Of a DNA stretch of 64,000 bases, positions 27,072 through 36,956 are shown in pieces. The stretch's first letter is position 1; every line of letters starts with the position of its first letter. The stretch lies in assembly GCA_016794785.1 (NCBI GenBank), contig JAEUHC010000018.1, forward strand, positions 62,001 to 126,000, given 5' to 3'. The notes beneath the pieces were generated by a model. That model worked only from the letters and a program-made list of their open reading frames with translations. It made no database searches and was not told where the DNA came from. Made by a program: the position numbers and the translations under genes. The stretch is from Opitutaceae bacterium. GTDB lineage: Bacteria; Verrucomicrobiota; Verrucomicrobiia; Opitutales; Opitutaceae.

Positions 27072-27743
27072 ATGAACTCCACTCGTTCCCGCACTGCCCT
27101 CCGCTCCGCGACCCGCCCAGCCACGCTCCGCCGCCCGTTGCCCTCCGCTTCGCCGGCCCTCACGTGGATTCACGACGGGTTCCGTCACCGGGTGTCGATC
27201 TGGCCCGAGGTGACGTTTGCGCGCGAGAGTGCCCCGGAAGAGTGGGTGGCCCACGACCCCAGCGAGTCCGCGCTCGCGTCGGCGTCGCTGGGAGTGGGTG
27301 CCGCGCAATGGCGCTCGTGGCTCGAGTTTGCGCCCGCCGAGGTGCGCGAGTTCCTGCTCGGGTTTGGCTCCGGCCGGCTCGCCGCCCTGCACGTGATCAC
27401 GCGCTGCCCGGAATTGCTGCCGGACCTGGCGGAGGCACCGGCCCTCGCGGTCTTCCTCTCCACGCACCGCTCGCTGCGCGGCGGCGAGGAGGCGGCGTGG
27501 GCGGAAATCTCGGCGATCCACGGGCGCGAGGGAATCTTTGGCGTGCTGCAGTGGCTGGGCCTGCCGGCCTCGCGCCAGACCCTCGCCATCCTGCGCCAAA
27601 TCGCCGAGCCCGATCTCCCGCGCCGGCTGCTCGCGCCGTTGCGCTCCGCGCTCTGGGAGCCCGAGGCGATCTGGGCGCTGGCGCACACGAGGGCACTCAC
27701 CGACGATCGCATCACCGCGACGTGTCACGCCTTGGCTGCCTGA
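27072..27743 (+). CDS. Unrecognised protein divergent from WYL regulator
   Basis: 223 residues, no recognised family. The first 30 residues are basic and proline-rich with no hydrophobic core, so no signal peptide and no membrane segment; the protein is probably cytoplasmic. The remainder is mostly helical in character and rich in tryptophan and leucine (AAQWRSWLEFAPAEVREFLLGFG, AIWALAHTRALTDDRI). The coding assignment is supported by the intact frame, high third-position GC and a clear stop, with no longer competing frame of better composition. A palindrome ends 16 bases before its start. It is followed after 31 bases by the convergent SGNH esterase gene. Its function is unknown; position suggests control by the neighbouring WYL regulator. 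Confidence 0.65.
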   Translation: MNSTRSRTALRSATRPATLRRPLPSASPALTWIHDGFRHRVSIWPEVTFARESAPEEWVAHDPSESALASASLGVGAAQWRSWLEFAPAEVREFLLGFGSGRLAALHVITRCPELLPDLAEAPALAVFLSTHRSLRGGEEAAWAEISAIHGREGIFGVLQWLGLPASRQTLAILRQIAEPDLPRRLLAPLRSALWEPEAIWALAHTRALTDDRITATCHALAA

Positions 27744-27774
27744 GGAGGCTTCGGTCCGCGAGTGCCGGTCCCCC

Positions 27775-28923
27775 TTAGCGGCCGGCGAGCGCCGCCTGCA
27801 GCACTGGCTCGAACAGATGCGCCTGGCGCACGAAGCCGAGGTCGTTGGGGTGCGAACCGTCCGTCGCGCCCTCGGCGTCATGGCCGAGAAGGTCATCACC
27901 CTCGACGTAATGAACGTTTTTCAATCCCTCCTTTTTCAACGCGGCAAAGGCCTCGCGGAGCGCCGCGTGATTGTCGGTATGGTGCTTGTCGCGGGCGGGC
28001 AGAATCCACGAGTTCGTGTTCCTGCGGTCCTCGACGAGAATGATCGGTGTGTCGGGCCGCGCCGCGCGTAGTTGCCGAACGAGCGGGAGCGTGCGTTCGC
28101 GCACGAGGGCGGCGCTCATGTTTGGCAGGCAGTCGATGACGTAGACGGCGGCGTCGACCTTCACGAGCAGGTCTCCGACCGCGGCGTCCATGCGGCCGTT
28201 GCCGGAGAAGCCGAGATTGATGACCGGGCGGTCGAAGCGCCGGCCCAGGATGGCGGTGTGCACCATCCCCGGGCGGGAGGCGCTGGCGCCGTGCGTGATC
28301 GAGGTGCCGTAGAAAACGATCGGTCGGGCCGCGCGCGGGGCGAGCGGCTCGAATTTCGCGCCGGGTGGCACCCCGACGGAGAGTCTTTCCACGCCGTTGT
28401 AGAGCGGGAGGTAGAGCGCGTATTCCCGTAGGCCGGGCTTCAGGCCGGAGATGATCTCCTGGCGCACGGTCTGCGCGTCGGGCCGGGTGATGCCGACCCA
28501 GCGCCACTTGCCGGTGTCGTCTCGCGCGTAGAGATCGAGGCCGCTCGTGCCGATGGCGGTCATGTTTGTGAGGGCGATGCGGGATTTGTGCAGGCCGTAG
28601 TCGGCCCAGAGCACGGTGGCATCGGTCCTGAAGCGCACCATCATGCCCGCGCTGTCGCGGCTCAGGTTCCAGACGGCGTCGGTCACCTTGCCCTCGGCGG
28701 CCGCGGGAAAGCGATCAAACCAGCGTTTGCGCTCCATGTCTGCGAAGGCGCGGCCCTCCACGCCCCACGACGAGACGTCGTGCCATGCGAGGGCGGGCTC
28801 GGGTTGCTTCGCGGCCTTGGCGGCGGGCGCCTTTTTGGCCGGGGCGGTCTGCGCCGGCATCGGCGCAGCCAGGGTGAAAACGAGGGTAAGCGCGGCGAGC
28901 GCAAGGCGAGTGGGGGAGCGCAT
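27775..28923 (-). CDS. Secreted GxDLY/SGNH-family esterase
   Basis: 382 residues with a signal peptide and an alanine/lysine/proline linker (to about residue 45). An N-terminal beta-sandwich carries the name-giving GLDLYARD motif (GxDLY domain, about 60-190). The SGNH hydrolase domain follows, with block I YGTSITHG (nucleophile serine), block III GFSGNGRM, and block V DGSHPNDLG (catalytic Asp and His). This two-domain arrangement is known in carbohydrate esterases of the CE2/CE3-like group and other SGNH enzymes. Acetyl removal from polysaccharide is the likeliest role; the exact substrate is open. Convergent with the unknown gene and divergent from the decarboxylase. Confidence 0.88.
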   Translation of the reverse strand: MRSPTRLALAALTLVFTLAAPMPAQTAPAKKAPAAKAAKQPEPALAWHDVSSWGVEGRAFADMERKRWFDRFPAAAEGKVTDAVWNLSRDSAGMMVRFRTDATVLWADYGLHKSRIALTNMTAIGTSGLDLYARDDTGKWRWVGITRPDAQTVRQEIISGLKPGLREYALYLPLYNGVERLSVGVPPGAKFEPLAPRAARPIVFYGTSITHGASASRPGMVHTAILGRRFDRPVINLGFSGNGRMDAAVGDLLVKVDAAVYVIDCLPNMSAALVRERTLPLVRQLRAARPDTPIILVEDRRNTNSWILPARDKHHTDNHAALREAFAALKKEGLKNVHYVEGDDLLGHDAEGATDGSHPNDLGFVRQAHLFEPVLQAALAGR

Positions 28924-29052
28924 GGGCGCACGCTGGCGGCCGGGGCCGGCCGTGGCAAGGACCCGTTGGCGCGGGCACAGCCTCGCACCCGTCGTGGCAG
29001 CACACCCAGCCGGCGATTGCGCGCCGCGTGGTGCGGATTTCAATCGAGCACC

Positions 29053-30405
29053 ATGACGAATCTGCTCCACGATGCCGCCGCTCGCGCAATCCGCTACCTT
29101 CAGACGCTCGACCAGCGCGGGGTCGCCCCCACGCCCGCGGCCATCGCGGCGTTGCGGGCTTTCGACGAACCGCTGCCGGAAAAATCCTCCGATCCCGCGG
29201 CGGTGCTGCGGCGGCTCGACGAGATCGGTTCGCCCGCGACGACGGCGATGGCGGGCCGGCGGTTCTTCGGCTTCGTGATCGGGGGCTCGATCCCGGCGAC
29301 ACTCGCGGCGAACTGGCTCGCAGGCGCTTGGGATCAAAATGCCGGCCTCGGAAAGCCGACGCCCGGTGTCTCGTATCTCGAGGAGGTCGCGCTACGCTGG
29401 CTGCTCGAACTGCTGCGGCTCCCGCCCGAGAGCGCGGGGGCCTTTGTCACCGGCGCGACCGTGGCGAACTTCTGCGGCCTGGCTGCGGCGCGCCACGCGG
29501 TCTTGAAACGCGCGGGTTGGAACGTCGAGGCCAACGGCCTCTTTGGCGCGCCGCCGATTACCGTGATTGCCGGCGCGGAGGTGCACCCGTCGGTCACGAA
29601 ATCGCTCGGCCTGCTCGGCCTTGGGCGCTCGCGCATCGTGAAGGTGCCCGCCGATCGGCAGGGCCGGATGCGCATGGATCGACTCCCAGCGATTAGCGGG
29701 CCGACGATCGTGATCGCGCAGCTCGGCAACGTGAACACCGGCGCGTGCGACGACCTCGCGGCCGTCTGCGCCCACGCGAAGCCGGCGGGCGCTTGGGTGC
29801 ATGTCGACGGCGCGTTTGGCCTCTGGGCCGCGGCGACGCGCACGCACGTCGGTTTGGTGGCAGGGGTGGGAGACGCCGACTCTTGGGCGACTGACGCCCA
29901 CAAGTGGCTCAACGTCCCCTACGACTGCGGGCTCGCATTTGTGCGCGACACGGCGGCGCTCAAAGCGGCGATGGCGATCACCGCGGAGTATCTGCCGACG
30001 GAGGGCGAGATTCGCAACCCGAGCGACTTCACGCCTGAGCTCTCGCGCCGGGCGCGCGGCGTCGAGGTCTGGACCGCGCTCCGCACGCTCGGCCGCGAGG
30101 GCGTGGCGGCGATGATCGAAGGTAACTGTGCGTGCGCGCGACGATTCGCGGAGAAACTCAGCGCTGGTGGCTGCGAGATCCTCAATGAAATCGCGCTCAA
30201 CCAAGTGCTCGTGGCCTTCGGCGACGCCGAAAGAACCAAGCGTGTGATCGACGGTGTGCAGCGCGACGGCACCTGCTGGGCGGGCGTCACTGTCTGGCAG
30301 GGGCGCACGGCGATGCGCATCAGCGTGAGCTCGTGGGCTACGACCGAGGCCGACGTCGACCGGAGTGTAGAGGCGATTCTGCGAGCGGTGCGGGCGACGA
30401 GTTAG
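29053..30405 (+). CDS. PLP-dependent group II amino-acid decarboxylase-like protein
   Basis: 450 residues. The fold-type I PLP enzyme is identified by FVTGATVANFCGLAAARH (phosphate binding), HVDGAFGLWA (cofactor-contacting Asp), and SWATDAHKWLNVPYDCG, in which Lys284 is the Schiff-base lysine. The family covers aromatic-amino-acid, glutamate and diaminobutyrate decarboxylases, and some members are annotated as aminotransferases; the substrate cannot be read from sequence alone. Length is typical. The chosen ATG is the first in frame with similarity. It is divergent from the SGNH esterase and followed after 38 bases by a small cupin gene, perhaps in the same transcript. Confidence 0.88.
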   Translation: MTNLLHDAAARAIRYLQTLDQRGVAPTPAAIAALRAFDEPLPEKSSDPAAVLRRLDEIGSPATTAMAGRRFFGFVIGGSIPATLAANWLAGAWDQNAGLGKPTPGVSYLEEVALRWLLELLRLPPESAGAFVTGATVANFCGLAAARHAVLKRAGWNVEANGLFGAPPITVIAGAEVHPSVTKSLGLLGLGRSRIVKVPADRQGRMRMDRLPAISGPTIVIAQLGNVNTGACDDLAAVCAHAKPAGAWVHVDGAFGLWAAATRTHVGLVAGVGDADSWATDAHKWLNVPYDCGLAFVRDTAALKAAMAITAEYLPTEGEIRNPSDFTPELSRRARGVEVWTALRTLGREGVAAMIEGNCACARRFAEKLSAGGCEILNEIALNQVLVAFGDAERTKRVIDGVQRDGTCWAGVTVWQGRTAMRISVSSWATTEADVDRSVEAILRAVRATS

Positions 30406-30443
30406 GAGCTGACTCGTCGCGCTTGGAGCTTACGTTCCACGCC

Positions 30444-30845
30444 ATGAAAATCATGCGAGCACCGACCCTCGCCACCAAGCGTGGACCGGCGGAATATTTC
30501 ACTGGCACGGTTTGGCTCGATGATCTCACGGGTGGCGCGCCATCGGGCGTGAAAGTCGCGCGCGTTTCGTTCGAGCCCGGCGCGCGCACGGCGTGGCACT
30601 CGCACCCGCACGGCCAACTGCTTCATATCGTCAGCGGAATCGCGCGGATTGGCCGCGAGGGCCAGGGCCCGGTCGAAGTCCAGGCGGGCGATTCGGTGTG
30701 GTTTGAGGCGGGCGAACGGCACTGGCACGGAGCCGCGCCTGGGCGTGCAATGGTTCACCTCGCCGTCCAGCAGGCCGACCAGGCCGGCAACGCCGCGACG
30801 TGGTTCGAGCACGTGATCGACGCCGATTATGGGCGGACGGCGTGA
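30444..30845 (+). CDS. Small single-domain cupin
   Basis: 133 residues, one conserved beta-barrel. Motif 1 is visible as TAWHSHPHGQLLHIVSG, with the His-x-His and later histidine expected for metal binding, and motif 2 as AGDSVWFEAGERHWHGA. The layout resembles the cupins annotated as (R)-mandelonitrile lyase-like or carboxymuconolactone-decarboxylase-associated, for which activity varies widely. A role with the preceding decarboxylase gene is suggested only by the 38-base spacing. Convergent with lipA, 12 bases apart. Confidence 0.85.
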   Translation: MKIMRAPTLATKRGPAEYFTGTVWLDDLTGGAPSGVKVARVSFEPGARTAWHSHPHGQLLHIVSGIARIGREGQGPVEVQAGDSVWFEAGERHWHGAAPGRAMVHLAVQQADQAGNAATWFEHVIDADYGRTA

Positions 30846-30857
30846 CGCTCGGCCGGG

Positions 30858-31751
<894 letters not shown>

Positions 31752-31768
31752 GAAAAGTCGGACGATGA

Positions 31769-32470
31769 TTAGCGCGGCCGGGTGCGCAAACCGCGAGGGA
31801 TTTCTTCGGATGAAAACGCCGTCCATTCAGCGCGAAATGCGGCTTCGAGCGCGCGTTTCACGTCATCGTTTCCAATCGTGCGTCCCAGCTCCTTGCGCAG
31901 CGAAGTCACGGTGCCGTCGGTGGCCGCGATGCCGCAGGGCACGATGCCGCTGAAGTGCGCGAGGTCGGGGTCCACGTTCAGGGCAAAACCGTGGTAGGCC
32001 GTCCAGCGCCGCACGGCGACCCCGATCGCGGCGATCTTGCGCTGCTCGACCCAAATGCCAGTGAGGCCGTCGCGCCGAGAGGCCGCGAGGCCAATCGTGC
32101 GGAGCGCCATGATCACCACCTCCTCGAGGAGCCTGAGGTAGGCGTGCAGGTCGCGGCGCGCCTCGAGCGACACAATCGGGTAGCCGACAATCTGGCCGGG
32201 GCCGTGGTAGGTGATGTCGCCGCCGCGGTTGCTTTTTTCGACCGACACGCCTTCTGCGGCGCGTTTCTCCTCATTCCACACGAGGTGCGAATCCGCGCCG
32301 GCGCGCAGGCCAAGCGTGAACACGGGATCGTGTTCCGTGAACACCAGTGTGTCGCCGATCGCGCCCGCGAGCCGCTGGTCCACGAGCGCGGCCTGACGGG
32401 CGCACGCGTCGCGGTAAATGGTGCGGCCCCAGTCGACGACGGCGAGGGGTGACGCAACGGCGGCGGGCAT
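31769..32470 (-). CDS. lipB: Octanoyl-[acyl-carrier-protein]:protein N-octanoyltransferase
   Basis: 233 residues. It moves octanoyl from acyl carrier protein to lipoyl domains (E2 subunits, GcvH), the substrate for LipA. The family signature GGDITYHGPGQIVGYPI is complete. Lys145 (TGIWVEQRKIAAIG) and Cys179 (SGIVPCGI) form the catalytic Cys/Lys pair. Length is normal. It lies 21 bases after the TPR gene and 17 before lipA, so cotranscription is very likely. Confidence 0.95.
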   Translation of the reverse strand: MPAAVASPLAVVDWGRTIYRDACARQAALVDQRLAGAIGDTLVFTEHDPVFTLGLRAGADSHLVWNEEKRAAEGVSVEKSNRGGDITYHGPGQIVGYPIVSLEARRDLHAYLRLLEEVVIMALRTIGLAASRRDGLTGIWVEQRKIAAIGVAVRRWTAYHGFALNVDPDLAHFSGIVPCGIAATDGTVTSLRKELGRTIGNDDVKRALEAAFRAEWTAFSSEEIPRGLRTRPR

Positions 32471-32491
32471 GTGGGGCCGGGCCGCTTGCGC

Positions 32492-32866
32492 TCAGCTTTG
32501 CGGTTGCAGTTGCGCGAGCAGCGCGACGAAGTCGGGATGCTGCTTCAGGCCATCGAGGTCCGGGTCGCGCAGCATCCATTCGAGGTCGCGGTAACCGAGC
32601 GCGACGGCGCGCTGAAGCTCCGCGAGGGCGTCACCCTTGCGCTTCGAAAGCGCGAGGCTGCACGCAAGGTTGTAGCGGGCGGTGGGATTGGCCGGCTGAA
32701 GGCGCACGAGCTTGCGGTCCATCCTGAGCCCGTCCGCGATGCGGCCCTGCTTGGTGTAAAGTCCGCCCAGCAATTCGACGACCTGCGCGTAGCCGGGATC
32801 GCGGCGCAGGACAGACTCGAAGAACTGAATCTCAAACTCACGCTCGGCGGCCTTGGATTTGGACAT
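32492..32866 (-). CDS. Small TPR-type helical repeat protein
   Basis: 124 residues with no signal peptide. Two to three tetratricopeptide-like units are visible (GYAQVVELLGGLYTKQGRIADGL, then NPTARYNLACSLALSKRKGDALAELQRA), followed by a tail common in TPR proteins (DLEWMLRDPDLDGLKQHPDF). TPR units mediate protein contacts, but no partner can be named. It sits between a fur-like gene and lipB, at 22 and 21 bases, and may be either a passenger or part of lipoate metabolism control. The charged N-terminus (MSKSKAAEREFEIQFFE) supports this start. Confidence 0.8.
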   Translation of the reverse strand: MSKSKAAEREFEIQFFESVLRRDPGYAQVVELLGGLYTKQGRIADGLRMDRKLVRLQPANPTARYNLACSLALSKRKGDALAELQRAVALGYRDLEWMLRDPDLDGLKQHPDFVALLAQLQPQS

Positions 32867-32888
32867 GGTGGCGGGTAAGGGACGGGAT

Positions 32889-33353
32889 TCAGCCTCGGCG
32901 CGGGCACGTGCCGGTCTGCCGGAGCGCGTCGCAATGCGCGCTCACCTGCAGGCGCTGCGAGGCCGGTGTCAGACCGAGCTTGGATGAGACCGTGTGGCCA
33001 TACCAAGCCATGAAAGGCGCGCTGATCTCGAAGATCTTCTCGCAGTCGATGCACACGACCTGCGCGACTTGCGTGGCGGTGCCGTCGCCGGCCGAGCGGT
33101 AGAACTTCTCGCCGGAGCCGATGTCGACCTCCCGCAGCAGCGCGCTCGCGGTCATGAGCGGCAGCGTGCGATACACGGTGGCGCGGGAAACGGAGTCGTC
33201 GATCGCGCGCGCATCGTGGAGGAGCTGGTCGGCCGTGAAATGATCGGCCTGGGCAAACGCGGCGTCGAAGATCGCGAGGCGCTGGCTGGTCGCGCGGAGG
33301 CCCCTCTTGGCCAGGTGGGCCCGGAATTTCTCGCGCGCGGCGGTCGTCGTCAC
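32889..33353 (-). CDS. Fur-family metal/peroxide-responsive regulator lacking the last CxxC cysteine
   Basis: 154 residues from a GTG start (VTTTAAREKFRAH), chosen because family similarity begins there; the upstream frame is arginine/proline rich noise. The winged helix is clear (RGLRATSQRLAIFDAAFAQADHFTADQL, then SRATVYRTLPLM), and the dimerisation domain has VVCIDCEKIFE. The first structural-zinc CxxC is present, but the C-terminal one reads CPRRG where family members usually have CxxC, so one zinc ligand seems lost. Fur, PerR and Zur cannot be separated. First gene of the lip operon; divergent from priA across 110 bases, where it could bind. Confidence 0.8.
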   Translation of the reverse strand: MTTTAAREKFRAHLAKRGLRATSQRLAIFDAAFAQADHFTADQLLHDARAIDDSVSRATVYRTLPLMTASALLREVDIGSGEKFYRSAGDGTATQVAQVVCIDCEKIFEISAPFMAWYGHTVSSKLGLTPASQRLQVSAHCDALRQTGTCPRRG

Positions 33354-33463
33354 GGCGCGAATGTCCGACGTGGTGGCGGCGGGTGTCAACGGGATCGTTG
33401 TGGCCGGAACGCGACGCAACGGGAAGATTGCGCGCGCGGTGTGCGACCGCCCACAGTGACGCG

Positions 33464-35701
33464 ATGATCGTCGGCGTCCATCCGCTCGCGGGGTTCGACA
33501 AGTTGCTGCACTACCGGGTGCCGGAATCGCTGCGCGGGTCGGTCGCGGTCGGCACGCTCGTGCGGGTGCCAATCGTTAACGCCCTGAAGCTCGGCATCGT
33601 CGGCGAAATCGGCGCGCCCAAGGACTTTCCCGTCGAGCGGCTGAAGTCCCTCGCGCAGGTCGTCTATCCGTTTCCGGCGCTGCCGCCGGACTTGCTCGGC
33701 CTCGCGCGGTGGATGGCGCGCTACTACGCGTGCGGCCTCGACAGCATCATCGAGACGATGATTCCCGTCGCGGTGCGCCGCGGTGCGGGCCTGAAGCAGG
33801 AGAAGCTCCTCGTCCTCGCGCAGAAGCTGCCCTCGGACGAACTGGCCGCGCTGGAGAAACGCGCGCCGCAGCAGGCGCGGCTCTACCGCTTTCTCGAGCA
33901 GCAGTTCCGCCCGCAAGCCAAGGCGCTCGTGCTCGCGCGGCTCGGCCAGACCGCGGCGGTCGTCAACGCCCTCGTGAAACGCGGCGTCCTCCGCGAGGAG
34001 TCGCGGCGCATCGAGCGCATCGCCTATGCCGATGATCACGCGGCGGGGGAGTTGGTGGCCGCGCAGCCGCATGCGCCCAACGCCGAGCAGCAGGCGGCGA
34101 TGGACGCGATTGCGGCCAGCCTGGCGGAGGCGAAGTTCGGCGTGTCGCTGCTCCACGGCGTGACCGGCTCCGGCAAAACCGAGGTCTACCTGCGCGCAAT
34201 CGATGCGGCGCTGAAGTTGGGCGGCGGGGTGGTATTTCTCGTGCCCGAGGTCGCGCTCACGCCGCAGACGGTCGCGCGCCTGCGCTCGCGATTAGAGGCC
34301 ATCGCGCAAGGGCAGCGGTGCGTGGTCTGGCACAGTCACCTGAGCGAAGGCGAGCGGCTTGATGGCTGGCTCGCGCTCGCGACCGGCGAAGCCCGCGTGG
34401 TGGTGGGGGCGCGCTCGGCGGTCTTTGCGCCCGTGCAAAACCTCAAGCTCATCGTCGTCGATGAGGAGCACGAGCCCGCCTACAAACAAGATGAAACACC
34501 CCGTTACCACGGTCGCGACGTGGCAGTGATGCGCGCCAAGCTCGCCGGCGCCCACGCCTTGCTCGGGTCTGCGACCCCATCACTCGAGAGCTTCACCAAC
34601 GTCGAGGCCGGCAAATACCGCCTGCTCCAGCTCACGCAGCGCGTCGACGCGCGCAAGCTGCCCTACATCGACGTCGTCGATTTGCGCATCGAGGCGGCGA
34701 AGCAGCGCGGACTCCCGGCTCTCTCGGGCAAGCTCGTCCGCGCGATGCAGGACCGCCTGGAGCGGCGGGAGCAGACGATTCTCTTCATCAATCGGCGCGG
34801 CTACTCGTCATCGATGCTCTGCCGGTCCTGCGGGCACGTGGAGGAATGCACGCATTGTAGCATCGCGCTGACCTACCACCGCACCGACGAGACGCTGCGC
34901 TGTCACCTTTGCGGCGACCAGAAACCCGCACCCGCGCGCTGCCCCAAGTGCGCCGCGCCTGACATCCGCTGGAAGGGCCTCGGGACGCAGCGCATCGAGG
35001 AAAGTGTGCGCCGCGTCGTGCCGCGCGCGCGCATCGAGCGCATGGACACCGACACGATGGCGAAGAAAAATCGCTTCCGCGAGGTGCTGTCGGCCTTTCG
35101 TGCCGGCAAGATCGACGTGCTCGTCGGCACCCAGATGATCGGCAAGGGCCTCGATTTTCCCAACGTGACGCTCGTCGGCCTGATCGACGCCGACATGTCG
35201 ATGCACATCCCGGATTTCCGGGCCAACGAGCGGACCTTCCAGCTCCTCGTGCAGGTGGCCGGCCGCGCGGGCCGTGGCGATCGGGCGGGCGAGGTGATCG
35301 TGCAGACCTTCACGCCGCAGGCGGAGGCGATTCAATTCTCACGGCACGCGGACTTCGCGGGTTTCGCGGCGAGCGAGCTGAAGGTGCGGAGGGATTTTCA
35401 TTATCCGCCTTACCGACACCTCATCCATCACCTTTTCCGCGGGCCGAATCCGGACAAACTCAAATTCTTCGCTGAGCAGTGGGCGAAGCTCGTCGAGAAA
35501 ACCCTGGGCGATCGCGTGGAACTCCGGGGCCCGTCACCGTCGCCCATCGAGAAGATCAAGGACGAGTATCGCTGGCAGCTCTGGTATTTCACCACCGCGG
35601 TCACCAAGGTCGTGCCGGAGCTGGCGAAACTCCGCGCGGAGTTTGCGTGGCCCGACGACCTTACGCAGGTGATCGACGTCGATCCGGTCAACCTGATGTA
35701 G
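33464..35701 (+). CDS. priA: Primosomal protein N' (replication restart helicase)
   Basis: 745 residues, the normal size. PriA recognises stalled forks and reloads DnaB. The N-terminal DNA-binding domain (about 1-200) starts MIVGVHPLAGFDKLLHY. The helicase core has Walker A GVTGSGKTE, the DEEH box, GSATPS and the motif VAGRAGRG. The zinc-binding insert carries four cysteine pairs (CRSCG, CTHC, CHLCG, CPKC), all eight cysteines being present. Start selection is supported by the family N-terminus; the frame is open upstream without similarity. It converges with the ABC permease gene, 3 bases apart. Confidence 0.96.
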   Translation: MIVGVHPLAGFDKLLHYRVPESLRGSVAVGTLVRVPIVNALKLGIVGEIGAPKDFPVERLKSLAQVVYPFPALPPDLLGLARWMARYYACGLDSIIETMIPVAVRRGAGLKQEKLLVLAQKLPSDELAALEKRAPQQARLYRFLEQQFRPQAKALVLARLGQTAAVVNALVKRGVLREESRRIERIAYADDHAAGELVAAQPHAPNAEQQAAMDAIAASLAEAKFGVSLLHGVTGSGKTEVYLRAIDAALKLGGGVVFLVPEVALTPQTVARLRSRLEAIAQGQRCVVWHSHLSEGERLDGWLALATGEARVVVGARSAVFAPVQNLKLIVVDEEHEPAYKQDETPRYHGRDVAVMRAKLAGAHALLGSATPSLESFTNVEAGKYRLLQLTQRVDARKLPYIDVVDLRIEAAKQRGLPALSGKLVRAMQDRLERREQTILFINRRGYSSSMLCRSCGHVEECTHCSIALTYHRTDETLRCHLCGDQKPAPARCPKCAAPDIRWKGLGTQRIEESVRRVVPRARIERMDTDTMAKKNRFREVLSAFRAGKIDVLVGTQMIGKGLDFPNVTLVGLIDADMSMHIPDFRANERTFQLLVQVAGRAGRGDRAGEVIVQTFTPQAEAIQFSRHADFAGFAASELKVRRDFHYPPYRHLIHHLFRGPNPDKLKFFAEQWAKLVEKTLGDRVELRGPSPSPIEKIKDEYRWQLWYFTTAVTKVVPELAKLRAEFAWPDDLTQVIDVDPVNLM

Positions 35702-35704
35702 GGC

Positions 35705-36943
35705 TCAATCCGTCCGCAGCGCCTCGACCGGGCTGAGCATCGAGGCGCGGATGGCGGGGTAGAGCCCGGCGACGATGCCGACGAGCGCGCTGGACGTGAT
35801 GCCGATAGCCATCGCCCAGAGCGAGAGCTCGGGCCGGTTGGCCTCCACCACCACCACCTGCAACACGAGGATCAAGCCGACGCTCGCGACCAGCCCGCAC
35901 AACCCGCCGGCCACGGCGAGCGTGAGCGACTCGGCGAGGATTTGCACCAGGATGTCGGTGCGCTTGGCGCCGAGCGCGCGGCGGACGCCGATCTCGCGGA
36001 CGCGCTCGCTGATGGAGGCGAGCATGACGTTCATAATGCCGATGCCGCCGACGATGAGCCCGATGGCCGCGACGCTGCCGAAAGACGCAAAATAGCTCGT
36101 GCGCGTCTTCTCGAAGCTTTGGAGCAGGTCCTCGCGCGTCTCGAGCCGGATATCCTGGATGCCCCGGTGCGTGTGAGTGAGCACGTTCTTCACCTGCTCG
36201 AGGGCATGCGGCATCTCGTTGTAATCGGCGAGCTGCACGCTGAGGACGTCCACGTTTTCATCGATGCGGAAAAGCGTCTGCGCCGTGGTGAGCGGGATGA
36301 AGACGGAGTAGTTCTTGGAGCTCACCCGGCCGCTGCCGGAGCCGCCGCCCGCAAGGCTGTAGTCCTTGAGCACGCCCACCACGGTGAAGGGCTGGCCGTT
36401 GATCGTGATCACACGCCCGAGCGGATCGATGCCGCGGACAAAGAGATACTGGGCCACATAGGCGCCCAGCACCACGACCTGCGTCTGCAGCTCCAGGTCG
36501 AGATCGCCGAGTAGACGCCCTTGGGTTACCTCGAAGCGATCCATCACGAAGGTGGACGGCAGCACGCCGCGGATGGAATAGCTGGAAGCTCGGCCCTGGA
36601 AATAGAGCCGCGCGCTCGGGATGCTGACCTCGGCGGACACGCGCTGGGCGAGCGGCACGGCGGTGAGGATGGCCTCGACGTCGTTGAGCGTGCGGCCCGG
36701 CGAGAGCGCGGCTTTCTCCCGCTGGCTTTCCGGCGGAGGGCCGTAGGCCACACTGATCCGCTCAATGCCGCCCGTCTCGAAGATAACGGTCTCGAAGCCG
36801 CGCATCAGGCCGTTGACTACGCCGATCATACCGACGAGCGCGGCGGCGCCGAGCATGATGCCGAACAGCGTGAGGAACGAGCGGAGCTTGTGCGCCCAGA
36901 CTTCTCGCCCGCCGCTGAGGATTCCGAGAATGATCAACCGCAT
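35705..36943 (-). CDS. MacB/FtsX-type ABC transporter permease without ATPase domain
   Basis: 412 residues. The N-terminal membrane segment (about 18-45), a large periplasmic MacB_PCD domain (about 50-260), and three C-terminal membrane segments (about 285-400) follow the MacB/FtsX topology. The hallmark sequence SERVREIGVRRALGAKRTDI precedes the last helices. Unlike MacB it has no fused nucleotide-binding domain, so it belongs to the group that needs a separate ATPase. The adaptor gene lies 13 bases upstream in the same direction, and no ATPase gene is beside them. A role in export of peptide, lipoprotein or toxic molecules is inferred from family. Confidence 0.9.
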   Translation of the reverse strand: MRLIILGILSGGREVWAHKLRSFLTLFGIMLGAAALVGMIGVVNGLMRGFETVIFETGGIERISVAYGPPPESQREKAALSPGRTLNDVEAILTAVPLAQRVSAEVSIPSARLYFQGRASSYSIRGVLPSTFVMDRFEVTQGRLLGDLDLELQTQVVVLGAYVAQYLFVRGIDPLGRVITINGQPFTVVGVLKDYSLAGGGSGSGRVSSKNYSVFIPLTTAQTLFRIDENVDVLSVQLADYNEMPHALEQVKNVLTHTHRGIQDIRLETREDLLQSFEKTRTSYFASFGSVAAIGLIVGGIGIMNVMLASISERVREIGVRRALGAKRTDILVQILAESLTLAVAGGLCGLVASVGLILVLQVVVVEANRPELSLWAMAIGITSSALVGIVAGLYPAIRASMLSPVEALRTD

Positions 36944-36956
36944 GGCGTGTGCGGTT

